Shown: positions 35,248 through 45,382 of the stretch, one piece after another
Layout: the number at the start of each line of letters is the position of its first letter
How positions within the stretch are numbered: position 1 is the stretch's first letter
Source of the DNA: Protaetiibacter mangrovi
Lineage (GTDB): Bacteria > Actinomycetota > Actinomycetes > Actinomycetales > Microbacteriaceae
Length of the DNA stretch: 64,000 nucleotides
Assembly (NCBI RefSeq): GCF_024752305.1
Contig: NZ_JANTHX010000008.1
Coordinates: forward strand, 540,663-604,662
Direction: 5' to 3'
The notes under the pieces: generated by a model
The model's input: the letters and a program-made list of their open reading frames with translations, nothing else
Databases searched by the model: none
What the model was told of the DNA's origin: nothing
Program-made: the position numbers and the translations under genes

Positions 35248-36075
35248 CTGTCTCTGCTAGCCACCCTCATCCCGTTCGTCGCCGCCGACGGAACGGGCGA
35301 CGGCGATTTCCACGGTCCTTCGATCGATGAGTTCTTCCCCGACGCCATCCTCTTCGCCGGCACGCCGTTCGAGCTCAACCGCGTCCTCCTGATCCGCCTG
35401 CTCGCGGTGACGGTGGTCGTGCTGCTGCTGTGGCTCGGTTCGCGCAGCATGAAGCTCGTCCCGGGCCGCGGCCAGGCCGCCTTCGAGTTCGTGGTCGACT
35501 TCGTGCGCAAGGGCATCGTCATCGACACCCTCGGCGAGAAGGACGGCAAGCGGTTCATGCCGCTGCTGTTCACGATCTTCTTCCTGCTGCTCGGCCTGAA
35601 CCTCACGAGCACCATCCCCGGGCTCCAGATCCCGAGCACGGGCCTCATCGGCCAGGCGCTCCTGATGGCGATCATCGCGTACGTCACCTTCATCTACGCG
35701 GGCGTCAAGAAGTTCGGCGTCGGGCACTTCCTGAAGAACTCGCTCTGGCTCCCGGGCGTGCCGACCGGTGTCAAGCCGATCGTGGCCGTGCTCGAGTTCC
35801 TCTCGACCTTCATCGTGCGCCCGATCACGCTGACCCTCCGACTCACGATGAACATGGTCGCGGGCCACATGCTGCTCGTGCTCTGCTTCTCCGCGACGGG
35901 CTTCTTCTTCGCGATCCTCGTCGGCGGTCAGGCGATCGGCCTCATCGGCTTCGGCACGCTCACCCTGGGTGTCGCGTTCACCGTCCTCGAGATCTTCGTG
36001 GCGGCCCTGCAGGCCTACATCTTCACCATCCTCACCGCCATCTACATCCAGTTGGCTCTGGCCGAGAGCCACTGA
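35248..36075 (+). CDS. atpB: ATP synthase Fo subunit a, non-canonical start codon
   Basis: 275 residues if it starts at CTG 35248. Between the in-frame TAG at 35185 and a GTG at 35407 there is no ATG, GTG or TTG. The frame is clearly coding upstream of 35407: residues reading DFHGPSIDEFFPDAILFAGTPFELNR match the conserved N-terminus of subunit a. A GGAG ribosome site at 35238 is 6 nt from CTG 35248 and 3 nt from ATT 35245. The essential Arg is in the helix RPITLTLRLTMNMVAGH. It forms the proton half-channels. Confidence 0.88.
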   Translation: MSLLATLIPFVAADGTGDGDFHGPSIDEFFPDAILFAGTPFELNRVLLIRLLAVTVVVLLLWLGSRSMKLVPGRGQAAFEFVVDFVRKGIVIDTLGEKDGKRFMPLLFTIFFLLLGLNLTSTIPGLQIPSTGLIGQALLMAIIAYVTFIYAGVKKFGVGHFLKNSLWLPGVPTGVKPIVAVLEFLSTFIVRPITLTLRLTMNMVAGHMLLVLCFSATGFFFAILVGGQAIGLIGFGTLTLGVAFTVLEIFVAALQAYIFTILTAIYIQLALAESH

Positions 36076-36336
<261 letters not shown>

Positions 36337-36363
36337 GTCATCCCCTCGTTCGAAGGAGTCTGA

Positions 36364-36903
36364 ATGCATCTCGCATTCACCGCCGCCGCCGAGGGCGAGG
36401 AGAGCGGCAGCATCCTGCTGCCGGCGCTTCCGGACCTCATCTGGGGCACCGTCGCGTTCCTGATCGTCCTGCTCTTCGTCGTCTGGAAGGTGCTGCCGAA
36501 CATCAACAAGGCGCTCGACGCGCGCGCCGAGGCGATCGAGGGCGGCCTGAAGCGCGCCGAGGAGGCGCAGGCGCAGGCCACCGCAGCGCTCGAGGACTAC
36601 ACGGCCCAGCTCGCCGAGGCGCGCGCCGAGGCAGCGAAGATCCGCGAGACCGCGCGTCTCGACGCGGGCAAGATCTCCGCCGAGATCCGTGAGCAGGCGC
36701 AGGCCGATGCCGCGCGCATCGTCGCCAACGCGCAGACCCAGATCGAGGCCGAGCGCGCCGCAGCGCTCGCCTCGCTCAAGCAGGAGGTGGGCACGCTCGC
36801 CCTCGACCTCGCCTCCGGCGTGGTCGGTGCGAGCCTGTCCGACGACGCGAAGGCCGCCGTGGTGGTCGACCGCTTCCTCGCCGAGCTGGGGGCCTCGAAG
36901 TAA
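36364..36903 (+). CDS. atpF: ATP synthase Fo subunit b
   Basis: 179 residues. An N-terminal extension and a single membrane helix (about 20-42, WGTVAFLIVLLFVVWKVL) precede a long Ala/Glu/Arg coiled coil (about 50-150). This is the usual peripheral-stalk form, not the b-delta fusion of mycobacteria. It overlaps atpH by one base. Confidence 0.94.
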   Translation: MHLAFTAAAEGEESGSILLPALPDLIWGTVAFLIVLLFVVWKVLPNINKALDARAEAIEGGLKRAEEAQAQATAALEDYTAQLAEARAEAAKIRETARLDAGKISAEIREQAQADAARIVANAQTQIEAERAAALASLKQEVGTLALDLASGVVGASLSDDAKAAVVVDRFLAELGASK

Positions 36904-37694
36904 TGGGTTCCGCGACTCGCGCCGCACTCGCCGCAGGGGCCGCAGAGCTGGCCGCCGCGAAGGGCACGACGCTCGAGACCGGCGAGCAGCTGCTCGCCGC
37001 CGCTCGGGCGCTCGACTCCTCCGCACAGCTGCGCTCGCTGCTCGCGGACCCCGCGGTCGAGCCGACGGAGAAGAAGGCCCTCATCGGGCGCATCTTCTCC
37101 ACCCTCAGCCCCGCGGCCACCGAGCTGCTGGCCGGCCTCGCCTCCAGTCGCTGGTCGACCGCATCCGACCTGGTCGACGGCGTCGAGGAGATCGGCATCC
37201 GCGCCATCGCGGGCGCCGCCCCCAGCGCCGACGCGATCGTCGGGGAGCTGTTCGCGCTCGAGCGGGCCGCGTCGAGCGACGCCGAGCTCGAACTGGCCCT
37301 CGGCAGCAAGCTCGCCGAGCCGGCCGCGAAGGCCGCCCTCGTGTCGAAGCTGCTCGCGAAGTCCGGCTCCGCCGGAACCCTCGCGATCGCCCGGCACCTG
37401 GTGCAGAGCCCGCGCGGGCGCCGCATCGGCGCGCTGCTCGGCGGCGCAGCCGACATCGTGGCGGATGCCGCGGGCAGCATCGTGGCGACCGTCACGGTGG
37501 CCGCGCCGCTCGCCGCCGCGCAGCAGGCCACGCTCGAGACGCAGCTCACGCAGCGACTCGGGCGCACCCCGCGCCTCCAGTACCTCATCGATCCCGCCGT
37601 CATCGGCGGGGTGCGCGTGCAGGTCGGCGACACCGTCATCGACGGCACGATCGCGACCCGCCTCGCCGACCTCCGACTCCAGCTCGCCGGATAA
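36903..37694 (+). CDS. atpH: ATP synthase F1 subunit delta
   Basis: 263 residues, starting in the last base of the atpF stop. It has the N-terminal helical bundle and the family-typical C-terminal section IDPAVIGGVRVQVGDTVIDGTIATRLADL. It is longer than the roughly 180 residues of Escherichia coli delta, as is usual for actinobacteria. It fastens the peripheral stalk to the F1 head. Confidence 0.93.
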   Translation: MGSATRAALAAGAAELAAAKGTTLETGEQLLAAARALDSSAQLRSLLADPAVEPTEKKALIGRIFSTLSPAATELLAGLASSRWSTASDLVDGVEEIGIRAIAGAAPSADAIVGELFALERAASSDAELELALGSKLAEPAAKAALVSKLLAKSGSAGTLAIARHLVQSPRGRRIGALLGGAADIVADAAGSIVATVTVAAPLAAAQQATLETQLTQRLGRTPRLQYLIDPAVIGGVRVQVGDTVIDGTIATRLADLRLQLAG

Positions 37695-37727
37695 CCCGGC
37701 CCCGACAACCTGACAGACAGGCACCCC

Positions 37728-39365
37728 ATGGCAGACATCACCATCAGCCCCGACGAGATCCGCGACGCCCTCAAGGACTTCGTCGCCGGTTACCAGCCCT
37801 CGGCCGCCGCGGCCACCGAGGTCGGCACCGTCACCGACGCCGCCGACGGCATCGCCCACGTCGAGGGTCTCCCCGGCGTCATGGCCAACGAGCTGCTCCG
37901 CTTCGCGGACGGCACCCTCGGCCTCGCGCTGAACCTCGACGAGAACGAGATCGGCGTCATCGTGCTGGGCGAGTTCACCGGCATCGAGGAGGGCCAGGAG
38001 GTCACCCGCACCGGCGAGGTGCTCTCCTCGCCCGTCGGCGACGGCTTCCTCGGCCGCGTGGTCGACCCGCTCGGCAACCCGATCGACGGTCTCGGCGAGA
38101 TCAAGGCGGAGGGCCGTCGCGCCCTCGAGCTCCAGGCTCCCGGCGTCATGCAGCGCAAGTCGGTGCACGAGCCCATGCAGACCGGCATCAAGGCGATCGA
38201 CGCGATGATCCCGGTCGGCCGCGGCCAGCGCCAGCTCATCATCGGCGACCGCCAGACCGGCAAGACGGCGATCGCGATCGACACGATCATCAACCAGAAG
38301 GCCAACTGGGACTCGGGCGACGTCAGCAAGCAGGTTCGCTGCATCTACGTCGCCATCGGTCAGAAGGGCTCCACGATCGCGGCCGTCAAGGGCGCTCTCG
38401 AGGACGCCGGCGCCATGGAGTACACGACGATCGTCGCCGCTCCGGCCTCCGACCCCGCCGGCTTCAAGTACCTGGCGCCCTACACCGGTTCGGCCATCGG
38501 CCAGCACTGGATGTACGGCGGCAAGCACGTCCTGATCATCTTCGACGACCTGTCGAAGCAGGCCGAGGCCTACCGCGCCGTGTCGCTGCTGCTGCGCCGC
38601 CCGCCGGGCCGCGAGGCCTACCCCGGCGACGTGTTCTACCTGCACTCGCGTCTGCTCGAGCGTTGCGCGAAGCTGTCGGACGAGCTCGGCGCCGGTTCGA
38701 TGACGGGTCTGCCGATCATCGAGACCAAGGCGAACGACGTGTCGGCCTACATCCCGACCAACGTCATCTCGATCACCGACGGCCAGATCTTCCTGCAGTC
38801 CGACCTCTTCAACGCCAACCAGCGTCCGGCGGTCGACGTGGGCATCTCGGTGTCCCGCGTCGGCGGTGACGCCCAGGTGAAGTCGATCAAGAAGGTCTCC
38901 GGAACCCTGAAGCTCGAGCTCGCCCAGTACCGCGCGCTCGAGGCGTTCGCGCTGTTCGCCTCGGACCTCGACGCGACGAGCCGTCGTCAGCTCGAGCGCG
39001 GCGCGCGCCTGACCGAGCTCCTCCGTCAGCCGCAGTACTCGCCGTTCCCCGTCGAGCAGCAGGTCGTCTCGATCTGGGCCGGCACGAAGGGCAAACTCGA
39101 CACCATCCCGGTCGAGGACGTGCTGCGCTTCGAGTCCGAGCTGCTGGACCACCTGGGCCGCAACACGAAGATCCTCGACACGCTGCGCGAGACGAACGTG
39201 CTCGACGACGCCACCGAGGCCGAGCTCGAGAAGGCGATCGACGCGTTCATCGTCGACTTCCAGCCGGGCGGCGGCGTCGACCTCGACGCCCTCGGTCGCG
39301 AGGAGTTCGAGGCGACCGACGTCGAGGACGTCAACCAGGAGCGCATCGTGAAGGGCAAGCGCTGA
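37728..39365 (+). CDS. atpA: ATP synthase F1 subunit alpha
   Basis: 545 residues. The P-loop is [14 protein letters not shown] and the visiting arginine region and [11 protein letters not shown] signature are present ([14 protein letters not shown]). The C-terminal tail after residue 510 is acidic and Gly-rich, extending the protein beyond the 513 residues of Escherichia coli alpha; mycobacterial alpha carries a regulatory C-terminal extension in the same place. Non-catalytic nucleotide sites of the F1 head. Confidence 0.96.
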   Translation: MADITISPDEIRDALKDFVAGYQPSAAAATEVGTVTDAADGIAHVEGLPGVMANELLRFADGTLGLALNLDENEIGVIVLGEFTGIEEGQEVTRTGEVLSSPVGDGFLGRVVDPLGNPIDGLGEIKAEGRRALELQAPGVMQRKSVHEPMQTGIKAIDAMIPVGRGQRQLIIGDRQTGKTAIAIDTIINQKANWDSGDVSKQVRCIYVAIGQKGSTIAAVKGALEDAGAMEYTTIVAAPASDPAGFKYLAPYTGSAIGQHWMYGGKHVLIIFDDLSKQAEAYRAVSLLLRRPPGREAYPGDVFYLHSRLLERCAKLSDELGAGSMTGLPIIETKANDVSAYIPTNVISITDGQIFLQSDLFNANQRPAVDVGISVSRVGGDAQVKSIKKVSGTLKLELAQYRALEAFALFASDLDATSRRQLERGARLTELLRQPQYSPFPVEQQVVSIWAGTKGKLDTIPVEDVLRFESELLDHLGRNTKILDTLRETNVLDDATEAELEKAIDAFIVDFQPGGGVDLDALGREEFEATDVEDVNQERIVKGKR

Positions 39366-39418
39366 TCCGCGCACGCCGCACCGCCCTCGAACGACACACC
39401 GATAGGAAGAGATAGGAC

Positions 39419-40318
39419 ATGGGAGCCCAGCTTCGGGTCTACCGGCAGAAGATCCGCTCTGCCCAGACGACCAAGAAGATCACCCGTGCCATGGAGCTGA
39501 TCGCGGCGAGCCGCATCCAGAAGGCGCTCCAGCGGGTCTCGGCCTCCGCGCCGTACGCGCGCGCGGTCACGCGCGCCGTCTCGGCCGTCGCGACCTACTC
39601 GAACGTGGGCCACGTGCTCACGACCGAGCCGGAGAAGATCCACCGCGCCGCCGTGGTCGTCTTCACCTCCGACCGCGGACTCGCGGGCGCGTTCAACGCG
39701 AACGTCCTGCGCGCGAGCGAGGAGCTCACCATGCTCCTCACCGAGCAGGGCCGCGAGGTGGTGCACTACGTCGTCGGACGTCGTGGCGTGAGCTACTTCA
39801 ACTTCCGCAAGCGCACCCCCGAGCGCGCCTGGATCGGCGACACCGACACCCCGTCCTTCGCGACCGCGCAGGAGATCGGCGAGGAGATCGTCTCCCGCTT
39901 CGTGCAGTCGTCGGCCGAGGGCGGCGTGGACGAGATCCACATCGTCTACAACCGCTTCGTGTCGATGCTCACGCAGGAGCCCGAGGTGGTGCGCCTGCTG
40001 CCGCTCGAGGTCGTCGAGGGCGTGGACGCGCCCGGTGACGCGGAGGTGTTCCCGCTCTACGAGTTCGAGCCGGAGCCCGAGAAGGTGCTGGATGCGCTGC
40101 TCCCGGTCTACATCGAGAGCCGGATCTTCAACGCGCTGCTGCAGTCGGCCGCCTCGAAGCAGGCCGCGACGCAGAAGGCGATGAAGTCGGCCTCCGACAA
40201 CGCCGACAAGCTCATCCGCGACTACACCCGCCTCGCGAACAACGCGCGTCAGGCGGAGATCACCCAGCAGATTTCCGAGATCGTGGGCGGCGCAGACGCC
40301 CTCGGCTCGGCGAAGTAA
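39419..40318 (+). CDS. atpG: ATP synthase F1 subunit gamma
   Basis: 299 residues. It begins [32 protein letters not shown], the N-terminal half of the central coiled coil. It ends with [21 protein letters not shown], the conserved C-terminal half. It forms the rotating shaft inside the alpha/beta hexamer. Confidence 0.96.
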   Translation: MGAQLRVYRQKIRSAQTTKKITRAMELIAASRIQKALQRVSASAPYARAVTRAVSAVATYSNVGHVLTTEPEKIHRAAVVVFTSDRGLAGAFNANVLRASEELTMLLTEQGREVVHYVVGRRGVSYFNFRKRTPERAWIGDTDTPSFATAQEIGEEIVSRFVQSSAEGGVDEIHIVYNRFVSMLTQEPEVVRLLPLEVVEGVDAPGDAEVFPLYEFEPEPEKVLDALLPVYIESRIFNALLQSAASKQAATQKAMKSASDNADKLIRDYTRLANNARQAEITQQISEIVGGADALGSAK

Positions 40319-41803
<1,485 letters not shown>

Positions 41804-41805
41804 CC

Positions 41806-42063
41806 ATGGTGCTCAACGTCGCGGTCGTCTCGGCGGAGCGGGAGCTGTGGACCGGCGAGGCCAAGCAGGTCATCGCCCGGACCACCGTGGGCGAGATCGG
41901 CATCCTGACCGGGCACGAGCCCGTGCTCGGGATCCTCGCACCCGGGGAGTCGCGGATCACCGCGACCGACGGCACCGTCGTGACGGCGCGCGTGGAGGAC
42001 GGCTTCCTCTCGGTGCAGGGCGACACGGTCACCATCGTGGCCGGCACGGCCGAGCTGGTCTGA
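41806..42063 (+). CDS. atpC: ATP synthase F1 subunit epsilon, short form
   Basis: 85 residues, ATG 2 nt after the atpD stop. Only the N-terminal beta-sandwich is encoded (VVSAERELWTGEAKQVIARTTVGEIGILTGHEPVLGIL); the helical C-terminal domain that makes up residues 90-135 of typical epsilon and inhibits ATP hydrolysis is missing. The stop codon is followed by a hairpin rather than by more conserved coding sequence, so this does not look like a frameshift. Confidence 0.93.
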   Translation: MVLNVAVVSAERELWTGEAKQVIARTTVGEIGILTGHEPVLGILAPGESRITATDGTVVTARVEDGFLSVQGDTVTIVAGTAELV

Positions 42064-42069
42064 TCCCGA

Positions 42070-42088
42070 TCGGCACGGGTGGTGCCGA
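42070..42088 (+). terminator. Hairpin at the end of the atp operon
   Basis: TCGGCAC-GGGTG-GTGCCGA is a perfect 7-bp stem starting 6 bp after the atpC stop. There is no T tract, as is common for actinobacterial terminators. Confidence 0.45.
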
Positions 42089-42105
42089 CCGACCCCGCCG
42101 ACTCC

Positions 42106-42111
42106 TAGAGT
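42106..42111 (+). promoter_or_regulatory. -10 hexamer TAGAGT, probably leaderless start
   Basis: TAGAGT ends 6 nt before the ATG of the P-loop kinase gene, with no Shine-Dalgarno sequence between them. Confidence 0.45.
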
Positions 42112-42117
42112 AGAGCC

Positions 42118-42639
42118 ATGCTCATCGTGATGGCGGGTCTCCCTGCGGCCGGCAAGAGCACGATCGCCGAGGTCGTGGGCAACCGGATGGGTGTGCCCGT
42201 GGTCTCGGTGGATCCGATCGAGGCGGCCATCCTGTCCGCCGGGATCGGTGCCGACCAGCCCACCGGCCTCGCGGCCTACCTGGTGGCGGAGGCGTTCGCC
42301 GACGCGGTGCTGACCGGCGGCGGCAGTGTCGTCGTGGATGCCGTCAACGCGGTCAGCCCGGCGCGCGAGCAGTGGGTGAAGCTCGCCGAGCGGCAGCGCT
42401 CCGAGGTGCGCTTCATCGAGGTCGTCTGCTCGGACGAGGTGCTGCACCACCAGCGGCTCACCGCGCGCGCCGAGCGCCTCAGGTCGTCGGCGCTCCCCGG
42501 CGCCTTCGCCGTCGAGCAGAGTCTCGACGAGTGGGAGGAGTGGACGGGTCCGAGCGGCGCGATCGCCCGGATCACCCTCGACTCGGTCGATCCTCTGGGC
42601 GTCAACGTGGAGCGGGCGCTGACCTTCCTGCAGCGGTGA
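42118..42639 (+). CDS. P-loop ATP-binding (kinase-like) protein
   Basis: 173 residues. Walker A is GLPAAGKST at the N-terminus, and GGGSVVVDAVNAVSPAREQW follows in the place of Walker B. The pattern is that of small AAA_33/zeta-toxin-like or gluconate-kinase-like enzymes that phosphorylate small molecules. No antitoxin-like gene accompanies it, so a toxin role is not supported. It appears to be transcribed alone between two hairpins. Confidence 0.75.
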   Translation: MLIVMAGLPAAGKSTIAEVVGNRMGVPVVSVDPIEAAILSAGIGADQPTGLAAYLVAEAFADAVLTGGGSVVVDAVNAVSPAREQWVKLAERQRSEVRFIEVVCSDEVLHHQRLTARAERLRSSALPGAFAVEQSLDEWEEWTGPSGAIARITLDSVDPLGVNVERALTFLQR

Positions 42640-42645
42640 CGGGGC

Positions 42646-42676
42646 GTCCGGTAGACCGAGCGGTCTAGCCCCGGAC
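42646..42676 (+). terminator. Hairpin between the kinase gene and the SipW cluster
   Basis: GTCCGG-TAGACC-GAGC-GGTCTA then a 3-nt bulge and CCGGAC: two stacked 6-bp stems with a 4-nt loop. It isolates the following five-gene cluster transcriptionally. Confidence 0.55.
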
Positions 42677-42697
42677 GGGGCACAGCGGTTAGCCTGA

Positions 42698-42710
42698 GGA
42701 GTCTGACTCC
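42698..42710. promoter_or_regulatory. 13-bp palindrome upstream of the SipW cluster
   Basis: GGAGTC-T-GACTCC is a perfect dyad 12 bp before the first start codon and next to the GAAGGGGGA ribosome site. It could be an operator, or an mRNA hairpin influencing initiation. A weak TAGCCT -10 lies at 42690-42695. Confidence 0.4.
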
Positions 42711-42722
42711 GAAGGGGGACTC

Positions 42723-43316
42723 GTGACCGTGCACCCCTCGTCGCGCGCGCAGCGGATGCGCGTGCTGGCGGTCGTCGGGGTGGTGGGCATCGCGGGCTTC
42801 GGTGCCGCGGTGGGCTCGACGGCGGCAGCATGGGTCGACGAGGTGCCGTTCGGCGCGGACGCGAGCGCCACGAGCCTCGACATCTGGGTGCGGTTCTCCG
42901 ACAGCGCCGACTGGGTGGACGTGGGCCTGCCCGGTGACCCCGACACCCTCGTGGTCCCGCTCCACCTGGGGGACATCGCGGCCGCGACACCCGATACGAG
43001 CTACCTCGGCGACGTCTTCATCTGCAACGCCGGGAGCGCGGACGGCACCCTCGTCGCCACGGACGCCTACGAGGTCGACGCCGGGGGAGTGCGCGGCGAC
43101 TACCTGGTCCCGGCCGGAGGCATCGTCGCCTCGGGTGTACCGGTCGGCACGGTCATCCCCGCGGGGTCCTGCCCCGCGTCCCCTGCGGGCGGCGGTGTGC
43201 CGACCGATCCGCCCGACGACGTCGTCGGCACGATCGCCCTGACCACGGTCGACGACTTCACCGGCCTGTACGGGGTGCAGACCACCGTCGTGCTCGAACT
43301 CACGGTGCAGGGCTGA
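42723..43316 (+). CDS. SipW-type signal peptide protein A (candidate fibre subunit)
   Basis: 197 residues, GTG start. The N-terminus has basic residues, a hydrophobic Gly/Ala/Val segment and the junction STAAAWVDEVPFGADASA, matching the SipW-dependent pattern of TasA/camelysin proteins in which an aromatic and an acidic residue follow the Ala-rich cleavage region. The mature part is predicted beta-rich, with ICNAGSADGT shared with the third cluster protein and a second Cys in GSCPASP. It is probably exported and assembled or displayed on the surface. No lipobox or sorting signal. Confidence 0.72.
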   Translation: MTVHPSSRAQRMRVLAVVGVVGIAGFGAAVGSTAAAWVDEVPFGADASATSLDIWVRFSDSADWVDVGLPGDPDTLVVPLHLGDIAAATPDTSYLGDVFICNAGSADGTLVATDAYEVDAGGVRGDYLVPAGGIVASGVPVGTVIPAGSCPASPAGGGVPTDPPDDVVGTIALTTVDDFTGLYGVQTTVVLELTVQG

Positions 43317-43319
43317 GTC

Positions 43320-44219
43320 GTGCGCGCACGCCCGGTGATCCTCGTCGCGGCCCTCGCGGGCGGGCTCGTGACCGGACTCGTGGCGGGTGCCGTCCGCGCA
43401 TCCGTCTCTCCGACGGATGCGGCATGGGAGGACGGCGCCTCGGCCGAGCTCGGGATCACGGCGATCGCCGATCCGCCGCCCGAGGTCGGCACGGTCGTGA
43501 TCCCGGACCCCGACTCGGTGCCGGCCACCTCGTTCGATGCGCTGCCCGTCTGGTCGGTCACCTCGCCGACGCAGTTCTGCTTCGACGTCGACGTGCGGAC
43601 GGAGTCGGACGACCCCGCCGCCTGGAGCGTCCTGATCCATTCCGGGATGCCTCCCTTCAACCAGCCGGGTCCTCCCTTCGGGACACCGGTCGGCACCTTC
43701 TACCCCGGGGACCTGGTGGTGACCCAGGCGGCCGACTACGCCGACTCGGGCGATCTCATCGTGACCCCGCAGCGGCCCGATCAGTGGGCGAGCAGCACGA
43801 CGCCGTTCCACCTCCAGTTCTGCGCCCTCGGCGTGCCGACGCCCGCGTGGCAGCCCGAGGGGCCGGGAACCTGGGAGGTGGTCGACGTGACGCTCGTGCG
43901 CAACGGCACCCAGCCCTGCGTGATCGTGACGATCCGCGGCTACCTGCCGTACTACGTGGGGTACACCGCGTCGTTCGCCTGGGATGAGGTGCTCGCCGCG
44001 CAGGCGACGCCCGCCGAGCAGGCGCAGTGGATCGACTACACGCACTGGGATGGCACAGCGCCCGGCAACTCGGTGGGGGCGACCGGCGCGACCGGGGCCG
44101 ACTACCGGGTCTCGCTCACCCCCTACGACAGCCAGTACGCCTACGTCTCGAGTCGCGAGGACCGGGTCATCAGCTCCTGCGCGTTCCTCGGGCGCTCGAC
44201 AGGCGTGATCACCCCGTGA
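43320..44219 (+). CDS. SipW-type secreted protein B
   Basis: 299 residues, GTG 3 nt behind protein A. It has an N-terminal hydrophobic segment and the junction SPTDAAWEDGASAELG, which shares the AAW-x-D/E motif of the other two cluster proteins. The mature domain is longer and unrelated by eye, with five scattered Cys (QFCFDV, QFCALG, QPCVIV, SSCAFL among them) and many aromatic residues. It could be a minor or tip component of a filament, or an accessory secreted factor. No known family recognised. Confidence 0.65.
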   Translation: MRARPVILVAALAGGLVTGLVAGAVRASVSPTDAAWEDGASAELGITAIADPPPEVGTVVIPDPDSVPATSFDALPVWSVTSPTQFCFDVDVRTESDDPAAWSVLIHSGMPPFNQPGPPFGTPVGTFYPGDLVVTQAADYADSGDLIVTPQRPDQWASSTTPFHLQFCALGVPTPAWQPEGPGTWEVVDVTLVRNGTQPCVIVTIRGYLPYYVGYTASFAWDEVLAAQATPAEQAQWIDYTHWDGTAPGNSVGATGATGADYRVSLTPYDSQYAYVSSREDRVISSCAFLGRSTGVITP

Positions 44220-44268
44220 CCGCATCGGCGGCGACAGCTCTCTCATACCGAGGAGAAGGAGGAAGAAC

Positions 44269-44835
44269 ATGAACGAGGAGATCGTGGAGGAGGCGGCGCG
44301 TCGGCGCCGCCGGATCGGGCTGGCCGCGCGGCTGTCGCTCGCGAGCATCGCCGTCGTGGGGATCGGCGCCGCCATCACGATCGCGGCCTGGACCGACGAC
44401 GTCTACTTCGGTGCGACCGCGACGTCGAGCAGCTTCGATCTGCAGGGTCGTGTCGGGGCCGGCGACTGGGAGGACATCGGGATCCCGGGCGAGACCACCG
44501 AGACCGCGCCGATCGAACTCGACGTCGATGCCGTGGAGCTCTCGCCGGGCGTCGACGTCGACCTTCCGTTCGAGCTGTGCAACGTCGGCACCGCGGACGG
44601 GACGATCACGGCGATCTCGACGCCCACCCTCGCCGGTGAGCTGTTCGACACCGCCGGGGCCGAGGTGACGGCGACGGTCGATGCACCGTCGGTGGGCACG
44701 GCGGTGCCCTCCGATCCCACGTGCGCGTCGCCGATCTCCGGGAACCTCAACATCACGACGACCGCGGACTTCCCGCCCGCCGCGATGGGGCTCGACGGGA
44801 CGATCGTCTTCTTCGTGACGGGGACCTCCGACTGA
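44269..44835 (+). CDS. SipW-type signal peptide protein C (paralogue of protein A)
   Basis: 188 residues behind an AGGAGAAGGAGG-rich ribosome site, the strongest in the cluster, which suggests the most abundant subunit. A basic RRRRR stretch, a membrane segment and ITIAAWTDDVYFGATATSS give the SipW-type cleavage context. The mature domain keeps LCNVGTADGT and a later PTCASP, aligning with protein A. Predicted as a TasA/camelysin-like beta-rich surface protein. Confidence 0.75.
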   Translation: MNEEIVEEAARRRRRIGLAARLSLASIAVVGIGAAITIAAWTDDVYFGATATSSSFDLQGRVGAGDWEDIGIPGETTETAPIELDVDAVELSPGVDVDLPFELCNVGTADGTITAISTPTLAGELFDTAGAEVTATVDAPSVGTAVPSDPTCASPISGNLNITTTADFPPAAMGLDGTIVFFVTGTSD

Positions 44836-44857
44836 GGCGCGCCCAGCCGGTGACGTC

Positions 44858-45382
44858 GTGACCACCCTCCTGCGTGTCGCAGGCGAGGCCCTGGTGTGGG
44901 TGCTCGCCGTGGTCGGCGTGCTCGCGGGCGGGGTGTGGATCGCCAACCAGGCCGGGCTCGTGCAACCGCTGCTCGTCGTCTCGGGGTCGATGTCGCCGAC
45001 GATCCGCCAGGGCGATCTGCTGTTCGCCGTGCGCCAGGATGTCGGCGAGCTCGAGGTCGGCGAGGTGGTCACCCTGCAGGACCCCCGGGTCGACCGCCTC
45101 GTGACGCACCGCATCGTCGGCATCGATCGCGTGGGGGGCGGCGTCGACATCCGGATGCAGGGCGACGCCAACGGGACTCCGGACCCGGCCCCGTACCGCG
45201 TGGCGGCGGATGCGCGGGTGTGGCACCCGGTGCTGACCCTCCCGGGCGTCGGCGACCTCGTCATCACCGTGTCGCGTCCCGTCGTCGGCATCCCGCTGGT
45301 GATCGGGCTCGTCGCGCTCGTCGCGCTGAGCGTCACCTCCGGGGGGCGGCGGCGACCGGGGGAGCGGAAGGCGGCGACATGA
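44858..45382 (+). CDS. Signal peptidase I, SipW (ER/archaeal) type
   Basis: 174 residues, GTG start. The catalytic Ser is in VVSGSMSPTIRQGD. The second catalytic residue is His in RLVTHRIVGI, in place of the Lys of ordinary bacterial signal peptidases, which identifies the SipW/ER type. Membrane helices lie at about 8-30 and about 142-160. It is expected to process the three AAW-type precursors encoded just before it. The stop overlaps the next gene. Confidence 0.9.
   Translation: MTTLLRVAGEALVWVLAVVGVLAGGVWIANQAGLVQPLLVVSGSMSPTIRQGDLLFAVRQDVGELEVGEVVTLQDPRVDRLVTHRIVGIDRVGGGVDIRMQGDANGTPDPAPYRVAADARVWHPVLTLPGVGDLVITVSRPVVGIPLVIGLVALVALSVTSGGRRRPGERKAAT

Noticed and set aside
35407..35409. 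GTG as the atpB start
   Set aside because: It would remove the conserved N-terminal segment of subunit a and has no ribosome site.
42118..42639. Zeta-type toxin of a toxin-antitoxin pair
   Set aside because: No small antitoxin gene lies next to it and it is flanked by hairpins on both sides; a generic small-molecule kinase fits better.
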